Source: Ilex aquifolium
Taxonomy: Eukaryota > Streptophyta > Magnoliopsida > Aquifoliales > Aquifoliaceae
Direction: 5' to 3'
Assembly: GCA_951799425.1 (NCBI GenBank)
Contig: OX637409.1
Coordinates: 12,496,960 to 12,560,959, forward strand
Length of the DNA stretch: 64,000 nucleotides
Part shown: positions 21,185-33,759 of the stretch, piece after piece
Layout of the letters: every line of letters starts with the position of its first letter
Position numbering within the stretch: the first letter of the stretch is position 1
Program-made: the position numbers and the translations under genes
The notes under the pieces: generated by a model
What the model was told of the DNA's origin: nothing
Seen by the model: only the letters and a program-made list of their open reading frames with translations
The model's database searches: none

Positions 21185-22160
21185 CTTACACCATTATTCA
21201 GCTACATTCATAGTTTTAGAGAGTAAAGCTCAAGGTAGAAGATGAATTTAGAGAGAGAAAGCTGGGTTTTCATATTTCTTTACCATTTTCAAAATTACTT
21301 GGAATCTTTCCCCTTTTCACTTTAAACTCTTTCATTCAAGCTGTATGCAAGCTTAGCTAAGTATTTATAGCATTTCAAGTTCTATATTTGGGTATTTGTT
21401 TCCAATATTTGCATTTTGACTATGAATGTCATTTCTCTTGTAGTTTGACTCTTTTCTTGCATTAATATAAGTTCCATGCCTAAATTCTTCATCATGCCTC
21501 TTTACATTATGCATGCTTTTGCTTTGATTATGGATAGCTAAGTTTTTAGTTGCTAATCCAATGGAGATTTCCTATTGGGTATGCTAAATCAACTCTCCTC
21601 CATTCTTCCTCGTAGTGTAAAGTGCTTGGTTTGACTAGGTTGAGTGCGGACGTGGTTGTGAGTTCTTGATACACCATAGACTTGTCACTGGGTATGCTTG
21701 AGCCTACATCTCCACATTAATCCCTCACTTCCTACGAATCAATCAAGCACCAAGACACCATTGGTAGAATGTATTGAGTTGATTTGGCATTCACATTGGA
21801 ATGACCTCTTCGGATTAGCCAACCTTGTTTTCATTGCATTTTTTTATCAAAAACTCCACTCACCAAAACACAAACTCAAAAGATTTTCTCATTTTTATTT
21901 CTTACAAAATCACATTCACCACAATTCGACCTTCCTTCCCTAAGGAGACGACCTTGGAATACTCAATTTCAAGTAAAACATGACATTGCAAGTCTCTCTA
22001 CGCTTGGGGAGCACTTTTGCACACACATTTTTATTCAAACAAGTTTTCCCCATTTCTAGCATCGAACTTGAGGGAGGGTGACACTCACATACTTGTATAA
22101 GCCATATACACACAACCAGATGCGTGTTCAGAGATTAGGGAGAACGCAATTCAAGAATTT

Positions 22161-22178
22161 TTGGCGCCGTTGTGGGGA
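22161..22178 (+). other. Primer-binding site (tRNA-Asp) of Athila-like element
   Basis: TTGGCGCCGTTGTGGGGA, seven bases after the LTR end, matches the tRNA-Asp acceptor end. Confidence 0.8.
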
Positions 22179-22448
22179 GGGCTAGCGTCGAATTAGAAGG
22201 TGATTTTCGGACAACGGAGGTAAGTCCCGTGATTCTCATCACGAGCCTAGGTACGTTGCTCCTTTGTACATACTTGTGTTTACTTTCCATTTTAATTGTA
22301 CATAGTGTTTTTGTATGTGGAGACGGGACGACCAAAATAAACTTGTGAGACTTGCCATAGACCCAAATATTAATCTTGACCAAGACCCACCCGAGGATGC
22401 CGGTGACAACTTCGGGGATGATGGTGCTAATGTTCCGAGGGTGGGGGA

Positions 22449-24233
22449 ATGCAAAACCCTAGAATGCCAAACCCCCGAATGCATTTTCCCCCTCCTAGGA
22501 ATGAGGGAAACAATATCCCAATTGATCCTCCGGCGAGGTCAATGAGGGATTATCTTCAACCAACCCGAAGCACCACTCCCTCTTGCATACTTCTACCGGT
22601 CCAAGCTCATGCCTTCCTTGTTAAACTGGGAATGTTACAACTTCTTCCTCAATTCCATGGAATTGAAAGAGAAAATCCTTATTTGCACATTAAGGAATTT
22701 GAGGAAATTGTTGCAACATTTCTTAGAAATCATGCCATGGAAGACATAACTCGCATGAAATTATTCCCCTTCTCCCTTAAAGACAAAGTCGGAGCTTGGT
22801 TGAACTCATTGAAACCTCGATCGATAAGTTCTTGGGCACAAATCCTTTCTGAATTTTTAAACAATTTTTTTTCGGTGCCCAAAGATCACTGCTCTTAAGA
22901 AACAAATTCAAATTTTTTTGGAGAAATCCAATGAGCAGTTTTATCAATGTTGGAATCGATACAAAGAGTTGTTATAATCCATTCCACATCATGGATTCGA
23001 ACTGTGGCAATTGGTTAGTTTCTTCTATGAAGGAATTACACCGGCCCACCAACAATTCATAGACATGATGTGTAACCGTGAGTTTCTAAATAAAGATCCG
23101 GATGAGGCCCTTGAGTACTTCAATATGTTGGCACAAAATGTTCAATCAGGGATATCATGGATCCCAATGATGTGCCAAGGTCCTCTCCAAAAATTCAACC
23201 AAGTGGGGGAGGGATGTATATTTTGCGGGACCAAGAAGACTTGCTTGCTAAAATCACAAAGTTGTCCCGAAAGGTGGAGAGTCTAGAAGTGAATAGGAGG
23301 CATGAAGTGTCTAACTTTGCTAAGGTTGAGGAGTGTTGCAATATATGTGAAAGTGTTGAGCATTCTATCTCGGAGTGCCGAAACATTCCGGCACTCAAAG
23401 AGGTTTATCATGAGCAAGTGAATGTTTTCAACCAAAGTAGACAATCATTCTCTCCACATTCCAATACATATAATCTGAGTTGGAGCAATCACCTGAACTT
23501 TAGTTGGAAGAATGACAAACCTACTCCTCATGGGTCTAGCTCAATGTCACCGCCCATCCCACCTAAGCAAAATCAATCCTACTGTGGTCATGGTCCCTCA
23601 TCTAGCTCCCAATAGCCACGATCCAATCAACAAGGTTTTTCCCAAAACTCACCACCTCAACAAGGGTTTGGTCAACAAGGACCATCCAACCCACCCACCT
23701 ATCAACCTCCTTACAAAAGAAACTCGGAGGATGGTGTGCACCAATTCATTCAAAGTCAAACAACAATCAACAACCAAAACGCCGCCACTTTCAATGATAT
23801 TCGAACTCAAATCAAAAAATTGACCAATGCCATAGGGTCGTCCCAACAAGAGAAAGGGAAATTTTTCGCTCAACCTGAAGAAAACCCTAGGAGTCAACAT
23901 GTGATTGAGTCATCCGAGCCCACCAATGAGAGTTGTGAACAACTCAAGGCGATCACCACCCTAAGGAGTGGCAAACAAATTGAAAAAACCATTTTGCCAA
24001 AGGTCTCACCCAAAGCCACATTGGCTAAAGAAAACGAGAGTATGGGAAACTCCAAGGGGGGTGAGACACATGACAAGGAAAAAATTGTTGATTTAAAAGT
24101 GCATGAGTGTCCTATTTTGGCCCTTTTTCCCCAACGTTTGAAGCCACCAGCTAACATTGCTAACTATTCGGATATCATTGAAATGTTTAAGCAGGCGAAG
24201 ATAAAGATTTCTCTCCTTGATGCCATCAAGTAA
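22449..24233 (+). pseudogene. Athila-like gag region
   Basis: Shows MRDYLQPTR and TPSCILLP near the start, a capsid block (PYLHIKEFEEIVATF through LFPFSLKDKVGAWLNSL), a dimer-like QQFIDMMCNREFLNKDPDEALEYFN segment, and a CCHC zinc knuckle (CNICESVEHSISEC, near 23338). A Gln/Asn/Pro-rich stretch and an ITTLRSGKQIE block follow near 23950. This order is characteristic of Athila/Tat gag. The capsid would assemble virus-like particles in the cytoplasm. A fossil with several breaks. Confidence 0.8.
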
Positions 24234-24254
24234 ATACCTTTATGTGCAAAGATC

Positions 24255-26825
24255 TTGAAAGACTTGTGCAATGTGAAGAAGAAGATGAATGTGCATAAGA
24301 AGGCATTTCTCACTGAGCAAGTGAAATCTATTTTGAGAACTATCACACCATCCAAGTTCAAAGACCCCGGTTGCCCTACCATTGTCATAACCATAGGGAA
24401 TTTTTGGGTGGAGCAAGCACTTCTAGACTTGAGAGCAAGTGTCAACCTCCTACCCTTCTCGGTGTATCAATAATTGAAATTGAAAGAGTTAAAGCCAACT
24501 CCAATCACTCTTCAATTGGCGGACCGAAGCATGAGACAAATTTTATTTTCTCTTTGATTTTATTGTACTGTATACTCATCCAGTTGCTAATCCTAGTTCT
24601 CATATTCTAGTAATTCTAGGTAGGCCTTTCCTTGCTACATCTAATGCTGTGATCAATTGCAGGAATAGACTAATGAAGCTTGCCTTTGGAAACATGACAA
24701 TGGACCTTAACGTATTCAACTTGTGCAAGCAACCGAGTGATGATGAGGAAGTGCATGAGGTCAACCGGATTTACACTTTGGTGGGGGACCATATGGAACT
24801 ACTTTGCCATTCAAATTTGGGGGAGGAAGAGTTTGGTAAGGAAGAGGAGCTGAAAACTGTGCAAGGGGTAGGAAGTTGGGCCCCGACATTTGAGAAACTT
24901 CCACAACAAGAAAAAAGAATTTTTCCATCAATCGTCCAAACACCAATCTTGGAATTGAAACCACTACCTTCCACATTTAACTATGCATTTCTCTGGGATA
25001 CCAAGACATTCTCGGTGGTGATAAGTTCGTCCTTGGAGCCAAGGCAAGAAGAAAAATTGTTGGAAGTGTTGAGAAGGCATGAGGGAGCAATCGGTTGGAC
25101 AATCGCCGATATCATGGGGATTAGTCCCCTCATTTGCACACACCAAATCTACATAGAGGAAGACTCCAAACCATCTCGACAATCACAAAGAAGGCTAAAT
25201 CCTATCTCGAAGGATATAGTGAGGGATGAGGTGCTTAAACTACTTGATGTGGGCATTATTTTTTAAATTGCCGATAGTAAATGGGTTAGTCCCACTCAAG
25301 TAGTTCCAAAGAAGTCGGGGGTCACTGTGGTTGCAAATGAGGAAAATGAGTTGATTCCTACAAGGGTGATCACCGGTTGGAGAGTTTGTATCGACTATCG
25401 GAAACTCAACTCATATACAAGAAAATATCATTTCCCCTTGCCCTTCCTTGACCAAGTGTTGGAGAGAGTAGTCGAACACCTCTATTATTGCTTCTTCGAT
25501 GTCTACTCCAGTTACAACAAAATCGAGATTGCTTTGGAGGACCAAGAGAATACAACCTTCACGTGCCCTTTCAGCACTTTTGCTTATCGCCAAATGCCAT
25601 TCGGGTTGTGTAATGCCCTGAGAACCTTTCAGAGATGCATGATGGAAATTTTTAGCGATATGGTGGAGAAAATTGTGGAGGTATTCATGGACGATTTCTC
25701 AGTTTTTTTGGACTCATTTGAGGGGTGTTTGGAGAATTTGGAGAGAGTGCTTGAAAGATGTGAGGAAAAGAGCTTGGTGCTAAATTGGGAGAAGTGGCAC
25801 TTCATGGTGACACAAGGGATTGTGCTCGGGCACATTGTATCAGAGAAAGGGATTGAAGTAGAAAAATCCAAGGTGGAAGCAATTTCCAACCTCCCTACTC
25901 CAAAAGTCATCAAGGATATCAGGCCGTTTCTTGGCCATGCCAGTTTTTATCGTAGATTTATAAAAGATTTTAGTGCATTGGCAAGTCCCTTTACCAATTT
26001 GTTTGCAAAGGATGTTCCCTTTGTGTGGTCGGATGATTGTGAGGCTTCTTTTAAAAAATTAAAAAGTATGCTCACTTCACCTCCAATCATGTGACCACCC
26101 AAATGAGAACTCCCATTTGAGCTTGTGTGCAATGCGAGTGATTACGTGGTCAGCGCAGTGCTTGGTCAAAGGGAAGAAAAAAGACCATATGTAATATACT
26201 ACGCTATCAAGACTTTGAATGAAGCACAAATGAAATACACTACCACCAAAAAATAGTTGCTAGCCGTAGTATTTGCATTGGACAAATTTAGGTCTTACAT
26301 CATTGGTTTGCCTATTGTACACTACACTGATCACTCTGCTTTGAACTATCTTTTGTCTAAGCAAGACGCGAAATCGAGACTCATTAGGTGGATCCTCCTC
26401 CTGCAAGAATTCAACTTGACCATTAAAGACAAGAAAGGAGGGGAGAATGTGGTGGCGGACCATTTGTCCTGACTTGTCGTCCAAGACCCCGAAGAGCATA
26501 TTCTTGTCCCTGAACCTTTTCTCGGTGAGCATTTTTTTTCTATTTTTCCTTGGTATGCTGACATTTGTAATTATCTTGCGACAGAACAAATACCACCGCA
26601 TTGGAGCCCGGAGGACAAAAGAAGATTCATGGCGGATGTGAAGTACTTCTACTTTGGCAACCTTTATTTGTTCAAGTATTGCCCAAATCAAGTGATGAGG
26701 AGATGCGTACCTGAAAATGAACAACGGGATGTCCTTTTATTATGTCATTCTGAGTTATGTGGTGGCCACTTCTCTTCAAAGAAAACTTTGGCTAAGGCTT
26801 TGCAATATGGTTTTTATTGGCCTTC
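24255..26825 (+). pseudogene. Athila-like pol region (protease, RT, RNase H, start of integrase)
   Basis: A protease-like block (TIGNFWVEQALLDLRASVNLLP, residues near 24385-24465) is followed by RT with IDYRKLN, MPFGLCNA and the catalytic FMDDFSVF (near 25690). RNase H follows with [11 protein letters not shown] and NVVADHLS (26310-26470), then the HSELCGGHFSSKK zinc-binding start of integrase, where the sequence is cut by the family A LTR at 26826. The integrase core is missing here. A fossil with several breaks. Confidence 0.82.
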
Positions 26826-27114
26826 TGATGAGCGCGTAATATTGCATATTTGTAACGCCCCAAATACCACCCTGGACGGCATTACATTCTAAAACCATTT
26901 ACATAATGAGAGCACTAATATAATCCATCAATAAGAAAAGTTTTCCATTCATCATCCATAGAATTTACAATATCATCACAAAAGAATAAGCCAAGCTATG
27001 GCAATTACATTCCAAAAGAATTCTACTTAAACTTAGCAGCGGAATAAACAGAATACTAGACAATACATGATCTCAAAATAAATTCTCTAGTCTAGTACAA
27101 AAGAAGCTACATCT

Positions 27115-27207
27115 CTATATGTCCACCTCGGGATCTAGGTTCCCCTCCAAGGAAGCTTCCCCAAGGCCCGGCACATTCACACCGAGCTCTTCCTCTAAAG
27201 CCAAATC
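27115..27207 (-). other. Conserved 30-codon LTR frame (B1 copy)
   Basis: Thirty codons plus TAG on the minus strand with EEELGVNVPGLGEASLEG and DPEVDI. It is preceded by a pyrimidine-rich TTTTCCAG acceptor-like word. Confidence 0.65.
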
Positions 27208-28455
27208 TGGAAAATATTAATTGTAGGGGATGAGCACGAAGCTCTGTAGCAAAATCTTCCCAAACTCAAACAAGGTTTATAAAAACATATAAAATGGCCG
27301 GTCTCATTTCACAAATAGCATACATAATCTTTGAGGTAAAACAGGGACATTTTAAAATGGATCTCAAGTTTAAGTAGCAACAGTAATTTACATGAACAGT
27401 AAAAGAAACCAAGATCCAATCAATATCCATTTTCCAAAATATAAACCATTTTCCCACAAGATCTTGTGGAATCCCATACTCCCACAAGTCCTTGTCGGAA
27501 ACCATTTTCCACAATAATACAACAATCCATCCATATGTATATGTATCTCAAACATGATGTAAGGCAAACCCCATGAATCGACACATTGAGTAATATCTAA
27601 CCCACACACACCCACACAAATCTTATCAAAGATATCCATCCTTTAGGAAGGGCGTATGCCACACCAATGGCAGTGACGTATCCAACCCAGGCATTAGTAT
27701 ACTAACCCTCTTACACGGCACCCCTGAGCAATAGCGGTTTAGTCTTACCAAAGCACTAACCCCACTACGAGTGGTAGGAGAAATGCCAACCCACACGAAG
27801 CAAGCAACACGTCTACCCACTCTACGATATCTCGTCAAAGGCCACCCATGGTCATCCCACACTCATAAGAGATACAATACCAAATCCAATTCCAAAATTT
27901 ACAATTATATCTTCAAAATCTCCAAATTGAGCATTTGACATTTTCAACAACCAACCAAGAAAAATGCAAGAGATCACAACAATATCATTTTATTACTCAA
28001 CACAAAACACTATAGTTTTGAAATCAAGAATCAAGGAAGAGTTCAAGAGGAAAACCCATCACTCTTGAAAACTAGGGTTTTTCAAACCAAAAGAGGGATT
28101 TTGTGTAAAACATTTTAACAATTGAACAAGAACCAAGAAACAATGGAGCCATAGCAAATACATATCATTAAGAATCAAAACATATATATTTATTAACCCT
28201 AACATCAATGTAAGAGAAAGAGAAGAAATTCCCTACCTTATGCTCTTGAAGAAACCTAGGGTTTGAGTCTTGGATCACTTGTGAGCCCTTTGTCTTTCCT
28301 TTTTATCTTGAGTTTTCTCTCTCTCTCTTTCTCTCTAAGGGTTTCTAGGAAGGTTAGGGTAAGAGGGAGATGAAGAAATGGGGCAAATGGGATGTGGAAT
28401 GGGTTTTATAACACAAAAATCCCGACTTTTAACTGTTTAGCGGGCGTCAGACAAA

Positions 28456-28600
28456 TGGTACCGGTACCCAGTACCGGTACCTAGTACCGGTACAAGAAAC
28501 CTTCTGGAATCGGGGTACCAGTACTCAGTACCGGTACCATTCAATACCGGTACCCAGTACCGGTACCATTTAGTACTGGTACCCAGTACCGGTACCAATT
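28456..28600 (-). repeat. GTACCGGTAC palindrome array (B1)
   Basis: At least seven GGTACCGGTACC/GTACCGGTAC words upstream (minus sense) of the TATA-like box. Confidence 0.85.
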
Positions 28601-29188
28601 ACCCAGTTTTGCCTATTTCTTTTGTTTTCCATTTCCAATCCATTCCAAAACTAACCAAATCCATCACAAACCTCTCCAACACATATTTATACACCAAACC
28701 TATCTAATACAAGTTATAGGACCTAACATTTTATATTTTCACTCACTAAAACTAAATTTCAACTATGATTTTTCATTAACATTTTAAATCTTTACTTTTC
28801 AAATTTACAAAGTTCAAACACACTTCAATACCCCTATCCACATCTTTACAACCATTATTTACTATATATCTATATACATATATAAAAGAAAAAATGCGGG
28901 GTGTTACAATATTTAATGGCCTCATTACATGCATATAAACTCAACTTTGCATTTAATTACTTAGAGTTAGTCGAATTTATGAATTATGTGGAATTTTTGA
29001 TGTTGCAGGTCATCATAGGGTAAATGATGGCTTTCGGAACCCTGCAACTAAGTGTAGATGAGTGGTGGAGAGATGGACACATAACATGAGGATTTGGAGG
29101 CTTAAAAGTGAATGAAATCAAGGAGGTATCGGTGCTTGGTAACATAGGTACCGAAACCCACACCAATTGGTAGTAGTACCCCGATATT

Positions 29189-30956
29189 TTACATTTTTAC
29201 CTGCTTAAAAATTTCCAACATATCATTGTGCAAGTTTGGTTTGATAGACGTAAGTAATCTCTGTGGGAATGGTGCAAATGACGAGTACCTCTCAAGCTTA
29301 ATGATATCATAATGGTAAAGTTTATCACCACTCTCCCTAGGTTTTGAAATTTCATCAGATTCTTGATCTTTAGTGGGAACAATTTTGTTAATTACTTTCC
29401 CACTACGAAATGTGGTGATAGACTTTACCTGCTCATGGATAGTGTTAGATGTGTCAGTCTCATTCACATTAAATTGACCATGCGGATTTGGTTGGGGTTG
29501 GGCTGGAAACTTACCTTTCTCTTGGTGGCATGGGGCAACGGTCAATTTAGTGAGTGTACTTCTGATATCATTTATAGCCTGTGTGGTCTGATTGTTGAAG
29601 TTTGTCTGACTTTGCATGAATTGTGACAATACCTCCTCAAAATTCCTCTTTGGGGGTGGAGTGTAAGGTACAAAATTAGAGGAATTCTGTTAAGGTATTT
29701 GTGATGCCTGATTTTCACCTCTCCAACTAAAATTTGGATGATGTTTCCACCCAGGGTTGTATGTATTAGAATACGGGTTGTTATAAGGCTTTGAGAAAGT
29801 GTTTGCAACATTTACTTGATCATGCAAGACTTCTTTAAGAGCAGGAATTGTTGGGCACTCCTTAATGGGGTGTCCAGGAATCTCACAAATGCTACAAATT
29901 TCATCAATAAAGACAGTGCCAATTTCATTAACCTTTTTAAACTCCATAGCCTCAACCCTCTTAGCTAATGTAGCAATTCTAGCCCCTAGGTCATCTTCAT
30001 CCCTCAACTGATATTTACCCCTACTCGATGAGGATTGTGTGGTCTTATTCTTAGGAGGTTCTTGGGATGTGGTATCCAAAGATTGTGCATTCTCAGCTAA
30101 ACGGTTTAGAAATTCAAAGGCCTCATCTGGCTCCTTAATCATAAAGTCACCGTTACACATCATTTCTACAAACTGACGTAATTTGTGGGGTCAACCCTTC
30201 ATAAAAGAAGCTTATCACACGCCAACTCTCATATCCAGGGTATGGGCAAGATGCAAGAAGGTCTTTAAATCTATCCCAAGTTTGGTAAAAAATTTCAGAC
30301 TCTTTCTGAGAAAAATTCATAATTTTCCTTTTAAAAGAGTTTGTGCGATGTGTGAGAAATTTTTTTTCAAAAATTCTTTTTGCATCTCCGGCCATGTGCA
30401 TATAGACCTAGGTCTGAGGGAATGCAACCAAGTCTTAGCTTTTTTTTTTTTTTAACGAAAAAGGAAAGAGCTTCAACCTGATTGTATTCATAGAAACAAT
30501 CTGATCATGAAATATGGCACAAACCTCCTCAAAGTCTCTAATATGCAAGTAAGGGTTTTTCGATTCCATGCTATGAAATTTTGGGAGTAATGCAATCATG
30601 CTAGGTTTAAAAATAAAATTTGTGGCATTTAATGGAAAGATGATGCATGAGGGTGCAGTGTGACGTGTAGGTTGCAAATATTCACGCAAAGTCCGACCAT
30701 GATTAGCATTCAGATTATCGACATCATTCTCATCATGATTACTTATTATATCTTCATGATCCTCATGTTCAGGAAAATTATTTCTCCTATTATTATTAGG
30801 ATCTGCAACCATCATATGAGATGTATGATTTGAATCAAATGAATCCAATAAATTTCCAAATAGAGTGTCTAAATCTTCTCTTATTAGACGTCCACTCAAG
30901 TCATGATGCCAAGACCTCATAAACCAATTAAAAGAAACAAATAAAATAGAAAACAA
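29189..30956 (-). pseudogene. Athila/Tat-like gag region (C element)
   Basis: Parallels the gag at 22449-24233: TREYLQPTR-like LREYLQPTRHTAPSCI, a capsid block with NPYLHIRDFEEVCAIF and LKLFPFSLK, MMCNGDFMIKEPDEAFEFLN, a CCHC knuckle (CSICEIPGHPIKEC, near 29890) and the ITTFRSGKVI block near 29410. The downstream polyprotein is missing. It is diverged from the A2 gag, so a distinct subfamily. Fossil with a few breaks. Confidence 0.78.
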
Positions 30957-31083
30957 AATTAAATGACAAAAAGAAAATAAATTTCAGCAAAATAAAAATG
31001 GAACGAAGTTACCGGATTTTCGACGAATCATAAACACTGAAAACTTCAATACATGTGATGGAGGCTCCTTGTCTTTCAATAGT

Positions 31084-31101
31084 TCCCCAACAACGACGCC
31101 A
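31084..31101 (-). other. Primer-binding site of C element
   Basis: On the minus strand TGGCGTCGTTGTTGGGGA, a close match to the tRNA-Asp end, a few bases from the LTR end. Confidence 0.7.
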
Positions 31102-31107
31102 AAAACT

Positions 31108-31915
31108 TGTTGTACCTTTAAATATGTAAACACAAGCGCAGGTTGTGCAAAGTAATATAGACTCGGAAGATCGAGGTCCAACCCTCAGGGAATTGTGAAA
31201 ATAGCATAAACCACACTAAATTCTGTAACAAACTTGTGAAGATGTTTTGTTTCAAAAGAGTATTTTAATTGATAAAACTGATTCAAATGATTAAAAAAAT
31301 ATGAAAAAAATACTAGAGCATCAAGTACACCCTCTCAAATCAATACAATAATGATTAAAGACTTAGTTTTCAAACCTAGACAAGAATCAATTGTCAATTG
31401 ACTCAAGTCATCAAATTTAGCAAGAAGAACAATAAAATATCTTTGTTTATAACCGAAAGCTTATCTAGGAAAATCAATTAACTGGTTGCCGCTCATAAGT
31501 ATTTACTGTGCTTGGAGTCTACAATAAATCAAACTCTCCTAACAATCAAATTCATAATTTACCCAAATAATCCTCCAATTAAATTATTATGTGAAATAAA
31601 TTGTAATTAACTTAAGCATGGAATAACTAGTTATTTTTCTCGCAGGGAAATTCAAGCAATCAAAGTATAAAACACAATGACTCAATAATTTTTACAAATA
31701 AAAAACTTTTAAAGAATCAAAAGTTAAAATTAACAAAATATCACATACCATTAAGCTCATAAGTCAATAACATTACCGTACTTCATTGAGAGGTTCTCCC
31801 CTAACCCTAGCTAAACCTTTTAGCCAGACATGATGAAACTAAAACCAAAGGAAAATTAAATAAAAATAAACACTACAACCAAAAAGGTATCTTCTACACA
31901 GCCATCCTCTCCTAT
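31108..31915 (-). repeat. LTR C (5' LTR of C element)
   Basis: AT-rich with no coding sequence. The near end TGTTGTACC lies next to the primer site; the far end is uncertain. Confidence 0.6.
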
Positions 31916-32664
31916 AGTCGATTTCCTATATCCTTCATTTCAATTGCCTCAATATCACCCAAAGGCCCCATTACAACCCTTGAAGTCCTAAATGATCTAG
32001 AGAAAGCATGGGGAGGGCACACTTTTAAAGAAAAAAAAAAGTTAATTTTGCTATCTAGTGCCCTAACATTCCTTTCATGAGATTATGTCAAGGTTGTTTC
32101 ATTTTTTATGCATGTGCTTCATTTTTGGATTATTTTTGAGAATATTTCGGTTTGTGCATAAGATTCTATCTCACATATACACATGGAGAGCATGTCAGGA
32201 TAATCATAGTGTGATTCATTGTTGAGAGAAACCCTTGGGCTGAATTTGGATAGCTAAGTGAATGTGGATTCCATTGAGTAAATGCTTAAATTACATATTC
32301 ATTTCACACACACACGAGTTTTGAAAGGAAATGTGTAGGTGGATACTCTAGAATAGCATTTAAGGCTATGATGTGATTCATGTGTGATTAGTTTGGGGGC
32401 ATTGGACAAAGCTATTTTTGACATCTCAGTGCTAGTTAGGACAAGGGCATATGTTTTAAATATTGGATACGAGGAAAAAAAGTTTGTAGGTACCTTCACT
32501 GGAAATCTTCACGAGACAAAACTCGTCCACTAGGGATTACCTATGGGTTTAAAGGCTTGTTGCATGTGCTAAATGCAATAGCGGAATTAGAATAGGTTTA
32601 TTTTTGTTTGCCTAATTTTTACATTTAGTTTGCTAGGGACTAGCAAAGCTTAAGTTGGGGCTTG
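31916..32664 (+). mobile_element. Family A interior, 3' remnant
   Basis: Collinear with 1665-2418 (CCTATATCCTTC, CCTAAATGATCTAGAGAAA, ACTAGGGATTACCTA), ending in a degenerate purine tract (32648-32664) before the LTR at 32665. No coding sequence. Confidence 0.75.
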
Positions 32665-33666
32665 TGATGAGCGCGTAATATTGCATATTTACCGGCCTCA
32701 TTACATGCATTTTAACTTAACTTTTCATTTAATTACTTAGAGTTGGTCAAAGTTATGAATAATGTGGAAACTTTGATGTTGCAGGTAATCATAGGGTAAC
32801 TGATGGCTTTTGGAACCCTGCAACTAAGTGTGGATGAGTGGTGAAGAGATGGACACATTACATGAGGATCGGGAGGATTGGAAGGTGAATAAATCAAAAA
32901 AACTGCATTTGGAAGAAAACCTTCCGGAAGGTTTGCATCGATGCTTGATGAAAAACGTTGTTGTTTCCTAACCTCTAAAAACCATCCCTTAATGTGTATA
33001 TGATTTAGGTGCTAAGGGAGTGTCACTCTCCCTTAGGATGATGTCAAAAGAAAGGGCAACGAAATGGTTGATGGAATGAAAAGAAATGTATGAAATGGAA
33101 TGTGCAAAATGAACAAAAGTGCTCCCCAAGCGCAAGGAGTCTTTTGCTTGTCGTGTTTGACTTGGAAAAGTATTCCAAGGTCGTCTCCTCAGGGAAGGAA
33201 AGTTCAAGTGTGGTAAAGGTGATTTTGGTGAACAAAAGGAAAAGTGTAAAATCTTTTGTTTGAGTTTTGGTGTAACGCCCCAAATACCACCCTGGACGGC
33301 ATTACATTATGAAACAATTCCTGTCATGAGAGCACTAAATATATATCCATCGAACAAGAAACATTCTTAATTTTAACAAAATTTGGGCAGAGTCTCCTTT
33401 GTACAGGAAGCTCCACCCAAAAATCACAACCCGTACATTTATAATACCTTGACCACACCGGGTCTATCTAACCATCAAATCCAAAATATTTCATTCACCA
33501 TATATACTATCCACAACAATCATCCCAAAAGAATAAGCCAAACTAAGGCCATTACAACCCAAAAGAATTACATGAATATATTGCAGCGGAATTTCAAAAG
33601 AAACTAGAATTTACAATGTTTGTACATATTGGTTCCTAGTCTAGTACAAAAATAAAAGGGGCATCT

Positions 33667-33759
33667 CTAAATATCCCACTCGGGATCCAGGTACCCCTCT
33701 AATGAGGCTTCCCCAAGGCCCGGCTCATTAGCGCCAAGCTCCTCCTCTATAGCATAATC
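33667..33759 (-). other. Conserved 30-codon LTR frame (B copy)
   Basis: EEELGANEPGLGEASLEG and DPEWDI then TAG, preceded by a TTTTTCAG acceptor-like word. Compared with 53820-53912, about eight of twelve codon changes are synonymous. Confidence 0.7.

Larger units (their letters stand above)
13536..22153 (+). repeat. A2 5' LTR interrupted by a complete element
   Basis: LTR sequence occupies 13536-14198 and 21190-22153, about 1.63 kb once the insert (14199-21184) and one copy of its CTTAC target duplication are discounted. It starts TGATGAGCAT and ends GCAATTCA, eight bases before a primer-binding site. The left part has CTACCGGTAG-type palindromes (13776-13900). Confidence 0.82.
13536..26825 (+). 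mobile_element. Athila-like Ty3/gypsy element with A2 LTR, nested and truncated
   Basis: The order is 5' LTR (13536-22153, split by a younger element), Asp-tRNA primer site (22161-22178), gag (22449-24233) and pol (24255-26825). pol stops at the beginning of integrase, where a family A LTR starts at 26826. The 3' LTR is not identified. A related integrase tail at 63427-63950 may or may not belong to the same insertion. The coding region is a fossil with multiple breaks (roughly a dozen or fewer), consistent with an old copy that served as landing pad for the nest. Confidence 0.8.
26851..28908 (-). repeat. Solo B LTR (B1)
   Basis: 2058 bp, plus-strand ends TGTAACGCCCC and GGGTGTTACA, target duplication ATATT at 26846-26850 and 28909-28913. 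No interior, so a solo LTR. On the minus strand it has a GTACCGGTAC array (28456-28600), a TATA-like box near 28405, a donor-like word near 28233 and the 30-codon frame at 27115-27207. Confidence 0.93.
26826..29188 (+). repeat. Family A LTR, 5' portion, split by a solo B LTR
   Basis: TGATGAGCGCGTAATATTGC starts at 26826 inside Athila integrase. After the B insert it resumes at 28914 and runs through the CATGAGGATTTGGAGGC and CACCAATTGGTAGTAGTA segments, stopping near 29188 against another element's gag. Probably the 5' LTR of the A element whose interior end and 3' LTR lie at 31920-49871, though no target duplication confirms this. Confidence 0.7.
29189..31915 (-). mobile_element. Athila/Tat-like element, 5' part only
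   Basis: On the minus strand: LTR C (about 31915 to 31108), Asp-type primer site (31101-31084), then gag (30956 to 29189) truncated against an A LTR. No protease, RT or integrase. The LTR has the CACAAGCGCAGGTTGTGCAA and AATATAGACTCG words and no family A or B similarity. Its left end near 31915 is approximate. Confidence 0.7.
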